Source: Clostridiales bacterium
GTDB lineage: Bacteria > Bacillota > Clostridia > Christensenellales > Aristaeellaceae
DNA length: 37,983 nt
Direction: 5' to 3'
NCBI GenBank assembly: GCA_004557125.1
Contig: SFET01000020.1
Coordinates: forward strand, 1-37,983
Shown piece after piece: positions 7,826 through 15,550 of this stretch; position 1 is the first letter of the stretch; every line of letters begins with the position of its first letter. A model generated the notes under the pieces. The model saw nothing but the letters and a program-made list of their open reading frames with translations. It was not told the DNA's origin and searched no databases. The position numbers and the translations under genes are program-made.

Positions 7826-9273
7826 ATGTATTCTCCCCCGTTGTCCGCATCCGCCGGGTTTTCCCCGTCGTCAGTTTCCAGAAAGTACAGAAAGTAGCAC
7901 ACCGACAGCAGATCCGCGCTGCCGCCCGGGCTGAGGTTCTCCCGCACGAAGGCATCGTTCATGCAGCGCAGATCCCCATGGGTGAAGTCCCGCGCAAGCA
8001 GCTTCGCCGCCGCATCCTGCACGCTGCGCAGGGCCACAGCGCCGCGCCTGCGCAGGATGTTGCTGTCCTCCAGATGAGCCATCAGCGCAAGCAGCGCATA
8101 CAGGCCCGCATCGTTGAGCCTATCCTCTGCGGATCGATCCGCTTTCCCGCGCTCCAGCGCCCTTCGCAGCGCAGGCAGGCCATACTTCCGCGCGCTGGGA
8201 AAGCCCGCCGCCGCCTCGCCGCGCACGCCGGTGCGGCCCGCCTGCAAATACTGCCGCTCGCCGCCGGTGCGACCTTCGCCCGGACGCAGGTGCGTCAGAT
8301 CCTCCAGAGACGGTTTCGCCAGGGCCGCGGCGCATTCCAGCACCTCCGGCGTGGTCGCCGTCTCCCCCGCCATCGCCGCCGCGCAGCACAGTATCCCCAG
8401 CGAAAACAGCGCGCCCTTGTGGGTGTTCACGCCGCCCGTGGCCGCGTACATCGCCTTCTCGGCCTCGATCCCGCGCTTCCGTAGCCGCGCAAAGACCTGC
8501 TCCGGAGCTGCATCGCGCATCGCAAGGCCGATACGGGCGCAGTCCTCAAACCAGAAAAGCAGCGCGTCCGCACTTTTGCAGAACATCGGAAGATCCATGT
8601 CCCGGTGGGCGCCGCAGTTTTCCCGATCCACCAGTCCCGGCTTGGGCGTGGTGAATGCCTCCAGCAGCAGCGCGCTGTGGGCGATCGAGCCGATCTCCAC
8701 CGCGCGCCACATGCTCTTGCGCCCATCGTCCTCTCCGGCATCCCGCTTCGAGGCAAAGAAATCCCGGATGATTTCGTGGGCGCGCTCCGAGAGCTCCCGG
8801 GCGCTGTGGGTGCGGCTCCGGGCACAGGCGCGCACCGGGCCGCCGCAGATCAGGCAGCGCCGCTCCAACGCGCGCTCCAGCTTGCGCCCGTCCGCGTCGA
8901 TCACATCGATGTCGAACAGCCGGCCCAGCGCGTCCGCCTCCTCGAGGGCGCACATCCGCGCCTTCAACTCCTGCGCGGGCGCGTCCACCGCCCAGAGCTG
9001 CTCGCAGCCGGTGAAAGCCAGCGTGCGCTCCCGCTGCTTCACATCCGTGTCCCGCTTCGCAAGCGCCCATTCGATCCGCGCGACACCCTCCAGAAAGGCG
9101 CGCTCGATCCACGCATCCCGCTTCACCGGCCCGGCGATGTTCATCGTAAAGGAGATCAGCGGCAGACCGGTCTCCCGCCGCATGCGATCCTGCCGCTCCA
9201 CGCGCGCGTCCCTTGCGCGCAGCACGTCCGCCACCTCCACGGCGCGGATCTCCATCACATCCTGCAGGCGCAT
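7822..9273 (-). CDS. citXG: CitX-CitG fusion: prosthetic-group synthesis and transfer for citramalate lyase
   Basis: A 483-residue bifunctional protein. The N-terminal about 170 residues are CitX (apo-ACP phosphoribosyl-dephospho-CoA transferase), marked by LISFTMNIAGPVK. The C-terminal about 290 residues are CitG (triphosphoribosyl-dephospho-CoA synthase), marked by PKPGLVDRENCGAHRDMD and TGGVNTHKGALFSLG. Together they make and attach the 2'-(5''-phosphoribosyl)-3'-dephospho-CoA group to CitD. I chose the ATG at 9273, 4 nt after the GntR stop; an in-frame ATG at 9294 inside gntR would add seven residues, and neither has a strong ribosome-binding site, which suggests translational coupling. 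Overlaps the EamA gene by 4 nt. Confidence 0.92.
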   Translation of the reverse strand: MRLQDVMEIRAVEVADVLRARDARVERQDRMRRETGLPLISFTMNIAGPVKRDAWIERAFLEGVARIEWALAKRDTDVKQRERTLAFTGCEQLWAVDAPAQELKARMCALEEADALGRLFDIDVIDADGRKLERALERRCLICGGPVRACARSRTHSARELSERAHEIIRDFFASKRDAGEDDGRKSMWRAVEIGSIAHSALLLEAFTTPKPGLVDRENCGAHRDMDLPMFCKSADALLFWFEDCARIGLAMRDAAPEQVFARLRKRGIEAEKAMYAATGGVNTHKGALFSLGILCCAAAMAGETATTPEVLECAAALAKPSLEDLTHLRPGEGRTGGERQYLQAGRTGVRGEAAAGFPSARKYGLPALRRALERGKADRSAEDRLNDAGLYALLALMAHLEDSNILRRRGAVALRSVQDAAAKLLARDFTHGDLRCMNDAFVRENLSPGGSADLLSVCYFLYFLETDDGENPADADNGGEYI

Positions 9274-9277
9274 GGCG

Positions 9278-10270
9278 TCAGAAGCGCAGCGCACCGGGCT
9301 GCAGCTGCCGCTCGTCGCGGATGCGGTTGATGCGCTCCTCCAGGTAGATCATCGAGCCCTCATCGATGCGATAGTCGAACAGCGTGAGCCGGCCACCGCT
9401 GCGATACACGTCCAGCCTGTGGCACAGCTCCGCGTCGCAGTAGCTGTCCCAGTCGGGGGCCACGATGACCGCATCCAGGCCGTCGAAGAATGCCTCGCGC
9501 GCGGCGGCATTGTCCGCCCGGAGCACCCGCATGCGGCGGCGCACCTCCTCCGGAAGCTGTCCCGCCACCAGATCGGCAAACTCCGTGCCCGTGCAGACCG
9601 TGCCGAGCGTGCCGCCGGACTGCATCGCCAGGGCATAGGCGCTCCCGGACTGCAGCGCAAAGGCCACCTTGATCAGCTTGGCACTGTCGGGAAGGATGGA
9701 TTGCAGGCGCTGGCCGTCCTGTGCGGAGGCGAGGATCACATCGGACTGCTCGTCCACGCTGTACGGATACTCCCGCAGCTGCCGGAGCTGGCACACGCTC
9801 ACCCGCACATTGCCGATGCCGGAGAGCTGCCGCTCCAGCGAGGGTGCCAGTTCCAGACAATCCGTGACCATGGCGATGCGCACGCCGGACCACTTCAGGC
9901 CCCACTCCCGCATCTTCAGATTCAGGAAGATCTGAATCTCCGCCGGGGAGAAGTTCAGATCCGTCAGGCTTCGAATCATGCGGTCGATGGCGGTCATGGC
10001 CATCACCTTGCGGCTGTCCCGATCCTCCCGCACGTACTTGACGAAGGTGCCCCGGCGGCGGGTCATCTCAATGTCGCCCATCTCCTGCAGGCGGTCGTAG
10101 ACCCGCTTGACGGTGCCGCAGGAGAGATGCATCTGCTCCGCCATCTCGCGCACGGTGGGCAGCTGGGTGCCCGTGGGCAGCACGCCGCTGCGAATCTCCG
10201 CGTTGATCTGGTCCACCAATTGGCGATAGATCGGTATATCGCTGTCGGGATTGATGCTGTACCTGTGCAT
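9278..10270 (-). CDS. GntR-family transcriptional regulator
   Basis: A 330-residue protein whose first about 75 residues are a GntR winged helix (IPIYRQLVDQINAEIRSG, LPTVREMAEQMHLSCGTVKRVYDRL, then a basic TRRRGTFV wing). The remaining about 250 residues are not a UTRA, FCD or aminotransferase domain that I recognise; they contain alternating strands and helices that could bind a metabolite. The start at 10270 follows AAGGAGGG with 6 nt; an upstream in-frame ATG at 10297 has no ribosome-binding site. Embedded between the mesaconase and citXG genes, it most likely controls the methylaspartate cluster in response to glutamate or a pathway intermediate; that is inference. Confidence 0.92.
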   Translation of the reverse strand: MHRYSINPDSDIPIYRQLVDQINAEIRSGVLPTGTQLPTVREMAEQMHLSCGTVKRVYDRLQEMGDIEMTRRRGTFVKYVREDRDSRKVMAMTAIDRMIRSLTDLNFSPAEIQIFLNLKMREWGLKWSGVRIAMVTDCLELAPSLERQLSGIGNVRVSVCQLRQLREYPYSVDEQSDVILASAQDGQRLQSILPDSAKLIKVAFALQSGSAYALAMQSGGTLGTVCTGTEFADLVAGQLPEEVRRRMRVLRADNAAAREAFFDGLDAVIVAPDWDSYCDAELCHRLDVYRSGGRLTLFDYRIDEGSMIYLEERINRIRDERQLQPGALRF

Positions 10271-10290
10271 CCGCCGCCCTCCTTCATGCC

Positions 10291-10304
10291 CATTCAATGG
10301 AATG
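10291..10304. promoter_or_regulatory. short dyad upstream of gntR, candidate operator
   Basis: CATTC-N4-GAATG lies just upstream of the gntR ribosome-binding site. The minus strand here contains TCATTCCA, which recurs at 14432-14439 in the divergent promoter region. GntR proteins bind short dyads of this size, but only the shared 8-mer supports a link. Confidence 0.3.
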
Positions 10305-10341
10305 AAAACCGGGGGATCGCCCGTTCACGCGGCAATCCCCC
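10302..10341 (-). terminator. intrinsic terminator or attenuator between mesaconase genes and gntR
   Basis: In the minus-strand reading GGGGGATTGCC and GGCGATCCCCC form an 11-bp stem with one G-T pair, loop 9 nt, followed by GGTTTTC. It lies within the 89-nt gap after the beta subunit. With no promoter visible for gntR, partial read-through would set lower expression of gntR, citXG and the transporter. Confidence 0.7.
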
Positions 10342-10359
10342 GTCAAAATCAATCGTCGC

Positions 10360-10917
10360 TTACGCCAGCGTGTCCAGATAGGCCTGCTTGCCGGTCTGGT
10401 AGAGGTTGTTGCCCTCGCTGTCGATGACGACCACCACGGGGAAGTCCTCCACCTCCAGCTTGCGGATGGCCTCCGCACCCAGATCCTCGTATGCGATGAC
10501 CTCCGCCTTCTTGATGCACTTGGACAGCAGCGCGCCGCAGCCGCCGATAGCGCCGAAGTACACCGCGCCGTGCTCCTTCATGGCGGAGATGACCTCGTCG
10601 TTGCGCTTGCCCTTGCCGATCATGCCGGTCTGGCCGATGGAGATCAGCGTGGGAGAGTACGCGTCCATGCGGTAGGACGTGGTGGGGCCTGCGGAGCCGA
10701 TGGCCTGGCCGGGCTTGGCCGGGGTCGGGCCCACGAAGTAGATGATCGCGTCCTTGATCTCAAGGGGCAGCTCCTTGCCCTGGGCTACCAGCTCGCACAG
10801 CCGCTTGTGGGCCGCGTCACGGGCGGTGTAGATGGTTCCGGTGATGGTGCAGCTCTCGCCGGCCTTCAGCGTGCGCGCCACCTCGCGCGTCAGGGGCGTC
10901 TGAATCTTTCTGGTCAT
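10360..10917 (-). CDS. class I fumarase-type hydratase, beta subunit (probable mesaconase)
   Basis: A 185-residue subunit equivalent to the C-terminal domain of class I fumarases. Diagnostic blocks are YFVGPTPAKPGQAIGSAGPTTSYRMD (residues about 60-85), IGKGKR and the YFGAIGGCGALLSKCIKK segment. With the alpha subunit it forms the [4Fe-4S] hydratase. In this cluster the expected reaction is mesaconate to (S)-citramalate, the step between methylaspartate ammonia-lyase and citramalate lyase; class I fumarases commonly also accept fumarate, so the assignment as mesaconase rests on context. The ATG follows the alpha stop with no gap, and its ribosome-binding site GGAGG lies in the last codons of alpha. 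Confidence 0.92.
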   Translation of the reverse strand: MTRKIQTPLTREVARTLKAGESCTITGTIYTARDAAHKRLCELVAQGKELPLEIKDAIIYFVGPTPAKPGQAIGSAGPTTSYRMDAYSPTLISIGQTGMIGKGKRNDEVISAMKEHGAVYFGAIGGCGALLSKCIKKAEVIAYEDLGAEAIRKLEVEDFPVVVVIDSEGNNLYQTGKQAYLDTLA

Positions 10918-11757
10918 TTAAATCACCTCCGACTGATGGCGGGTCACGTGGCAGTTGATGTTCACGGCCACGGGCAGACCCGCAATGTGGGTGGGGCACT
11001 TTTCAATGTTCACGGCCAGCGCCGTGGTGCGTCCGCCGAAGCCCTGCGGGCCTACGCCCAGCGCGTTGATCTTCTCCAGCAGCTCATCCTCCAGCGCCGC
11101 ATAGAAGGGGTCCTCGTTGTGGGAGTCCACCGGGCGGGTGAGCGCCTTCTTAGCCATGAATGCGGCCTTGTCGAAGGTGCCGCCCACGCCGACGCCCACC
11201 ACCACGGGCGGGCAGGGGTTCGGGCCGGCGTCCTCGACGACCTTCACCACGAAGTCCTTCACGCCCTGCAGGCCGTCGGAGGGCTTGAGCATCTTGATCT
11301 GGCTCATGTTCTCGCTGCCGAAGCCCTTGGGAGCCACGGTGATCTTGATCTGCTCACCGGGCACGATGTTGTAATAGATCATGGCCGGGGTATTGTCGCC
11401 GGTGTTGACGCGGTCCAGGGGATCGCGCACCACGGACTTGCGCAGGTAGCCGTCCTTGTAGCCCTGGCGCACGCCCTCGTGGATGGCCTCCTCCAGGTTG
11501 CCCTCCACGTGCACATCCTGACCCACGTCGATGAACACGCAGGCCATGCCGGTGTCCTGACAGACGGGCACGTTGTTTTCGTCCGCAATGCCGTAGTTTT
11601 CGATGATCTGATCCAGGATGCCCTGGGCCACCGGGAAGGTCTCGTTCTTCCGGCACTCCACGATGCAGTCCTTCAGGTCCTTCGTCAGGTGACAGTTGGC
11701 CTCGATGCACAGCCTGCGCACGACCTCCGTCACCCTTGCCGCTTCAATATTTCTCAT
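10918..11757 (-). CDS. class I fumarase-type hydratase, alpha subunit (probable mesaconase)
   Basis: A 279-residue subunit equivalent to the N-terminal, cluster-binding domain of class I fumarases. The three cysteines expected to bind the [4Fe-4S] cluster are seen in VCQDTG (near residue 66), GPNPCPP (near 188) and NINCH (near 269). GVGVGGTFDKAA is another family block. Substrate binding and dehydration/hydration occur at the cluster's free iron, so the enzyme should be oxygen-labile. The ATG at 11757 follows AAAAGGAGG with 5 nt spacing, 38 nt after citF. Directly followed by the beta subunit. Confidence 0.94.
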   Translation of the reverse strand: MRNIEAARVTEVVRRLCIEANCHLTKDLKDCIVECRKNETFPVAQGILDQIIENYGIADENNVPVCQDTGMACVFIDVGQDVHVEGNLEEAIHEGVRQGYKDGYLRKSVVRDPLDRVNTGDNTPAMIYYNIVPGEQIKITVAPKGFGSENMSQIKMLKPSDGLQGVKDFVVKVVEDAGPNPCPPVVVGVGVGGTFDKAAFMAKKALTRPVDSHNEDPFYAALEDELLEKINALGVGPQGFGGRTTALAVNIEKCPTHIAGLPVAVNINCHVTRHQSEVI

Positions 11758-11795
11758 GGTTTCCTCCTTTTCCGGTTTCTCCCATTGTTGTCAGT

Positions 11796-13211
11796 TTACT
11801 TTGCATCCACGCTGCGGATTTCGTCGATCTGCGTGCCGTCGCGGTAGATGACGTTGGCCACCTTCCGATCTCCGCGCGCAAGCTTTTCGGGCCTTCCGGT
11901 GATACGCTCGGCGATCTCCTTGAGCTCATGAATGTCCACGATGTTCAGCCCCGCGTCCTTCAGGCGCTGCATGAGCTCCCCATTCTTCGGGTTGACCGCG
12001 ATGCCCCGCTGGGTCACCAGCACGTCGATGTCCCGGCCCGGCGTGGAGATGCAGGACACATGATCCGTCACGATGGGCAATCTTGCGCGGAACAGCGGCG
12101 CGATGATCATCGACAGCTTCGCACCGGCAGCGGTGTCGCTGTGTCCGCCGGATCCGCCCATGATGTAGCCGTTGGAATCGGTGTGGACGTTGACGTTGAA
12201 GTCGGTGTCCACCTCGGTCGCGCCCAGGATCACCACGTCCAGATTGTCCACCACGGCGCTGGCCGCGGCGGGACTGGCGTAGTGCATGGCGGAGATCTCC
12301 TGATGGGCCGGGTTCGTGCGGATGGACTCCACGGCCTTCAGGTCAAAGCACTGCACGTCCATCAGCGAGCGGAAGCAGCCCGCGTTGAGCATGTCCACAA
12401 TATACCCGGTGATGCCGCCGGAGGCGAAGGAACCCTGTATCTTGTTCTTCACCATCACGTCCATCAGGAACTTGGCCGCGGCCAGCGAAGCGCCGCCCGC
12501 ACCGGTCTGGAAGGAGAAGCCGTCCTTCAGCAGGCCCGAGTGGCGGATGACCTCCACCGCGCTCTGGGCCATCACCAGACCCACGGGGTCGCGGGTGATC
12601 TTGGTGGTGCCGGACACAATGCCCTTGGGATTGCCGATGGCGGGCACCTCCACCACGTAATTGACGTAGATCTCCGGGATCGACCAGCCCAGCAGCGGAT
12701 AGGGCACCAGGTTGTCGGTGATGACGATGACCTGCCTGGCGTACATCGCGTCCGGGAAGGCATAACCCAGGCTTCCGCAGGCGGAGGGGCCGAACTTGCC
12801 GGTGCAGTTGCCCATGGGATCCGCCGTGGGTGCGGCGATGAAGGCCACGTCGATGGGCGTGTTGCCCAGGGCGATGTCCCGCGGCCTGCCGCCGTGGGTG
12901 CGGAAGTCCACCGGCTCGTCCATCAGGCCTTCGGAGATGCGGCGGCCCAGTCCGGCGGACATGTAGTTGGTATTGATCTTGCGCACCACGCCATTCCTGA
13001 TGTGCTCCTCCAGCGCGGGTGCGTGCACGTCGAAGATGGAGCTCGCGTTCAGCGTCAGCTCCCGGATGCCGAGGTTCGCGATCTCCTCCATCACCATGTT
13101 CAGCGTGTAGTCGCCGTTGCGCAGGTGATGGTGGAAGGACACGGACATGCCGCTCTTCAGTCCGGAGAGCTCGATGGCCTCCCGGAGGGTCTTGACCAGC
13201 TTCGTGCTCAT
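11796..13211 (-). CDS. citF: citramalate/citrate lyase alpha subunit (CoA/ACP transferase)
   Basis: A 471-residue CitF-family acyl-ACP:citramalate(citrate) transferase. It exchanges the acetyl group on the CitD prosthetic group for the substrate acid. CitF blocks include VSFHHHLRNGDYTLN near residue 25, NTNYMSAGLG, HGGRPRDIALG, FQTGAGGASLAAAKFL and GGSGGHSDTAAGAK. It is somewhat shorter than enterobacterial CitF (about 505-510 residues). The start overlaps citE by 4 nt. Because the genes sit with glutamate mutase, methylaspartate ammonia-lyase and mesaconase, the lyase most likely cleaves (S)-citramalate rather than citrate; both enzymes share subunit type and cofactor. Confidence 0.93.
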   Translation of the reverse strand: MSTKLVKTLREAIELSGLKSGMSVSFHHHLRNGDYTLNMVMEEIANLGIRELTLNASSIFDVHAPALEEHIRNGVVRKINTNYMSAGLGRRISEGLMDEPVDFRTHGGRPRDIALGNTPIDVAFIAAPTADPMGNCTGKFGPSACGSLGYAFPDAMYARQVIVITDNLVPYPLLGWSIPEIYVNYVVEVPAIGNPKGIVSGTTKITRDPVGLVMAQSAVEVIRHSGLLKDGFSFQTGAGGASLAAAKFLMDVMVKNKIQGSFASGGITGYIVDMLNAGCFRSLMDVQCFDLKAVESIRTNPAHQEISAMHYASPAAASAVVDNLDVVILGATEVDTDFNVNVHTDSNGYIMGGSGGHSDTAAGAKLSMIIAPLFRARLPIVTDHVSCISTPGRDIDVLVTQRGIAVNPKNGELMQRLKDAGLNIVDIHELKEIAERITGRPEKLARGDRKVANVIYRDGTQIDEIRSVDAK

Positions 13212-14089
13212 TGCGCTTCACTCCTTCCCATGCCCAGCTCCTCCGCCATGGCGATGGTCTGCTGTGCGCGCGCCACGATGGGCGCATCGATCATCTTGCC
13301 CCGCAGCGCCACCGCGCCCTTGCCCTGCTCCTTGCCGATGCGGATGGCCTCCATGACCTCGTAGGCGTAGTCCACGTCCGCCTGAGACGGGCTGAACACC
13401 TCGTTGATGGCCTGCACGTGGCGCGGGGAGATGGCGGACTTTCCGGTGAAGCCCAGGCTCTTTGCGTACTGCGCGTCCACATAGATGCCCTCGTCGTCGT
13501 TGACGTCGGTGAAGGGGGTATCGTAGACCTCGACCCCGGCGGCGCGGGCAGCGCACACCATGCGGCAGCGGGCATAGTTGATCTCGTTGCCCTCCTTGGT
13601 GCGCTTGCAGTGCAGATCGGCGGTCAGATCCTCGCCGCCCAGGAAGATGGCGGCCACGCGGTCGGACGCGCGGGCGATCTCAAAGGCGTTCTCCACGCCC
13701 AGGGCGGTCTCGATCAGCGGGATGAGCCGGACGCTGTTCTTTTCCATGCCCAGCTTTGCTTCCAGCTCGGTGATGTACGCGTCCACCGCGCGCACGTCCT
13801 CGGCACAGCCCGTCTTGGGCGGCATGATGAGGCTCGGGCGCACGGGGATGATCGCGTCCAGATCCTTCTTCCAGAAGGGGGTGTCGATGGAATTGATGCG
13901 CACGATGACCTCGCACTTGCCGAAGCCCATCCTTCCGATGGCGTTGCGCACCAGAATGCGGGCGGAGTCCTTCTCCGTGGGAGCGACGGCGTCCTCCAGA
14001 TCGAGAATCACCGCATCCGCGCCGAGAATCTCGCCGTTTACGATGATGTTGGGCGTATTGCCCGGCAGAAACAGCATGGAACGACGCAT
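13208..14089 (-). CDS. citE: citramalate/citrate lyase beta subunit
   Basis: A 293-residue CitE-type lyase. It cleaves citramalyl-ACP to pyruvate and acetyl-ACP (in citrate lyase, citryl-ACP to oxaloacetate and acetyl-ACP). Family blocks are MRRSMLFLPGNTP at the N-terminus, DAVILDLEDAVAPTEKD (metal/substrate acids), RINSIDTPFW, LIPLIETALG and FLGGEDLTADL, then GFTGKSAISPRHV. Starts 3 nt after citD and overlaps citF by 4 nt, so D-E-F are strictly coupled. Sequence alone cannot separate citramalyl from citryl specificity; genomic context decides. Confidence 0.94.
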   Translation of the reverse strand: MRRSMLFLPGNTPNIIVNGEILGADAVILDLEDAVAPTEKDSARILVRNAIGRMGFGKCEVIVRINSIDTPFWKKDLDAIIPVRPSLIMPPKTGCAEDVRAVDAYITELEAKLGMEKNSVRLIPLIETALGVENAFEIARASDRVAAIFLGGEDLTADLHCKRTKEGNEINYARCRMVCAARAAGVEVYDTPFTDVNDDEGIYVDAQYAKSLGFTGKSAISPRHVQAINEVFSPSQADVDYAYEVMEAIRIGKEQGKGAVALRGKMIDAPIVARAQQTIAMAEELGMGRSEAQ

Positions 14090-14092
14090 GAC

Positions 14093-14362
14093 TTACGCTC
14101 CTTTCGCCCGCTCAACGGCGGTTTCCACACGCGCGCGGATCACGCAGTCCAGCGCGCCGCGATCCACCACGCGCACCTTTGCGCGCGACACGCCCTGCTC
14201 GGAGAGCACCTCGCCCACCACGCGGCGAATCTCATCGCCGAACTGACGGATGACCACCGAATCCAGCTCGATCTCGATGCCCGCATCGCTGGGCTCCAAC
14301 TCCACGTAGACATCGCTGGATTCCAGCGTTCCCGCAGCGGCACGCCTCACGATTTCGCTCAT
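14093..14362 (-). CDS. citD: citramalate/citrate lyase acyl carrier protein (gamma subunit)
   Basis: An 89-residue ACP of the lyase. The N-terminal AGTLESSDV block holds the serine (Ser15, matching Ser14 of enterobacterial CitD) that receives the phosphoribosyl-dephospho-CoA group from CitX. The C-terminal VVDRGALDCVIRARVE block is also diagnostic. The ATG follows GAAGGAG with about 10 nt. First gene of the minus-strand operon; the acetyl group on this protein is supplied by CitC, encoded divergently. Confidence 0.94.
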   Translation of the reverse strand: MSEIVRRAAAGTLESSDVYVELEPSDAGIEIELDSVVIRQFGDEIRRVVGEVLSEQGVSRAKVRVVDRGALDCVIRARVETAVERAKGA

Positions 14363-14444
14363 ACCAAATCGTCTCCTTCAAATTACTTGCTTCCAATTCC
14401 CGGCGACCTTCCGCACAGGAATTGATATAGATCATTCCAGCAAT

Positions 14445-14473
14445 ATTATATAATAGAATTCTCTTTTTGACAA
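14445..14473 (-). promoter_or_regulatory. promoter for the citD-citE-citF-mesaconase operon
   Basis: On the minus strand TTGTCA (14468-14473) and TATAAT (14445-14450) are separated by 17 nt. The -35 box overlaps TTGACA of the opposite strand at 14467-14472. An imperfect dyad GGAATTGAT-N4-ATCATTCC (14418-14438) lies in the early leader and could be an operator. Confidence 0.75.
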
Positions 14474-14483
14474 CTATGATTTC

Positions 14484-14512
14484 TTTACTTTTCCTCCCGA
14501 TTCTGTTATACT
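14484..14512 (+). promoter_or_regulatory. promoter for the citC-glmS-glmL-glmE operon
   Basis: TTTACT (14484-14489) and TATACT (14507-14512) with a 17-nt spacer. A better -35 match, TTGACA at 14467-14472, has no -10 box at proper distance. The AGGAGG for citC follows at 14532-14537. Confidence 0.6.
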
Positions 14513-14544
14513 CGACTCATAAAATCCCCCCAGGAGGTGTGCGG

Positions 14545-15540
14545 ATGCATCTGGAGACCGGACGCCCGATGCGCGGCCAGGCCCTGGAAAGGCTCAAGGC
14601 GTTTCTGCGGCTGTGCGGCCTGGATTATGACGAGGGCATCGGCTTCACCGCGGTTCTGGTGGAGGACGGAGAGATCATCGCGACCGGCTCGCTGGACGGC
14701 CCGACCCTCAAGTGCATCGCCGTCTCCCCCATGCATCAGGGCGAGGATCTGAGCGCACGCACCCTCACCGAGCTGCGCCGCGAGGCCCTGGACCGGGGCG
14801 AGGATCGCCTGCTGCTGTTCACCAAACCCAGCAACGAGGCCATGTTCCGCCCCTTCGGCTTCCATCCACTGGTGCGCACGGCGGACTGCCTGCTGATGGA
14901 GGATCGCCGCGACGGACTTGCGCGCTTCCTCGCGGGGCTTGAACGCCCGGATAGGGACGTGGAAACCGGCTGCATCGTGTGCAACTGCAACCCCTTCACC
15001 CTGGGTCACCGCTTTCTGATCGAAACTGCCGCAAGGCAGGTTCCGGCGCTGCACGTGTTCGTGCTGTCCGAGAAGAAGAGCCTGTTTCCCCCGGAGGTGC
15101 GGCTGCAGCTGGTGCGGGAGGGTTGTCGGGATCTCAAAAACGTGTTCGTGCACGAAACGGGGCCGTACATGGTGTCCTCGGCCACCTTCCCCAGCTACTT
15201 CATCAAGGACAAGGCGCGCGTGGACGAGATCTACTGTGAGCTGGACATTCGCCTGTTCGGCGAGAGGATCGCCCCGGCGCTGCGCATCACCCGCCGCTTT
15301 GTCGGCACGGAGCCGATCTGCCCGGTGACGCGTTTCTATAACGAACAGCTGAAGGCGCGGCTCCCCGGATACGGCATAGCACTTACTGAAATCCCCCGCA
15401 GGGAATGCGGCGGCGAGGCCATCAGCGCCTCCCGGGTGCGCGCCCTGATGGAGGAGAAGAATATAGAAGCGATCCGGCCTCTGGTGCCGGAGATCACCTA
15501 TGACACCATCCGCCGCATGCTGAATGCGTGCAACGATTAG
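14545..15540 (+). CDS. citC: [citrate (pro-3S)-lyase] ligase, CitC
   Basis: A 331-residue ATP-dependent ligase that acetylates the thiol of the CitD prosthetic group and so activates the lyase. The N-terminal about 130 residues are a GNAT-like domain (FTAVLVEDGEIIATGSLDG; IAVSPMHQGEDL). The C-terminal part is a nucleotidyltransferase domain with the HIGH-like CNCNPFTLGHRFLIE (residues about 147-161) and the ISASRVR block near residue 300. The ATG at 14545 follows AGGAGG with 7 nt; an upstream GTG/ATG in frame lies inside the promoter and is rejected. First gene of the plus-strand operon, divergent from citD; the P-loop gene starts 10 nt after its stop. Confidence 0.93.
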   Translation: MHLETGRPMRGQALERLKAFLRLCGLDYDEGIGFTAVLVEDGEIIATGSLDGPTLKCIAVSPMHQGEDLSARTLTELRREALDRGEDRLLLFTKPSNEAMFRPFGFHPLVRTADCLLMEDRRDGLARFLAGLERPDRDVETGCIVCNCNPFTLGHRFLIETAARQVPALHVFVLSEKKSLFPPEVRLQLVREGCRDLKNVFVHETGPYMVSSATFPSYFIKDKARVDEIYCELDIRLFGERIAPALRITRRFVGTEPICPVTRFYNEQLKARLPGYGIALTEIPRRECGGEAISASRVRALMEEKNIEAIRPLVPEITYDTIRRMLNACND

Positions 15541-15550
15541 GAGGACATAC

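Noticed and set aside
11796..14362. Reading citDEF as a citrate fermentation operon
   Set aside because: There is no citrate carrier, oxaloacetate decarboxylase or CitAB two-component system nearby, while all other methylaspartate-pathway genes are present.
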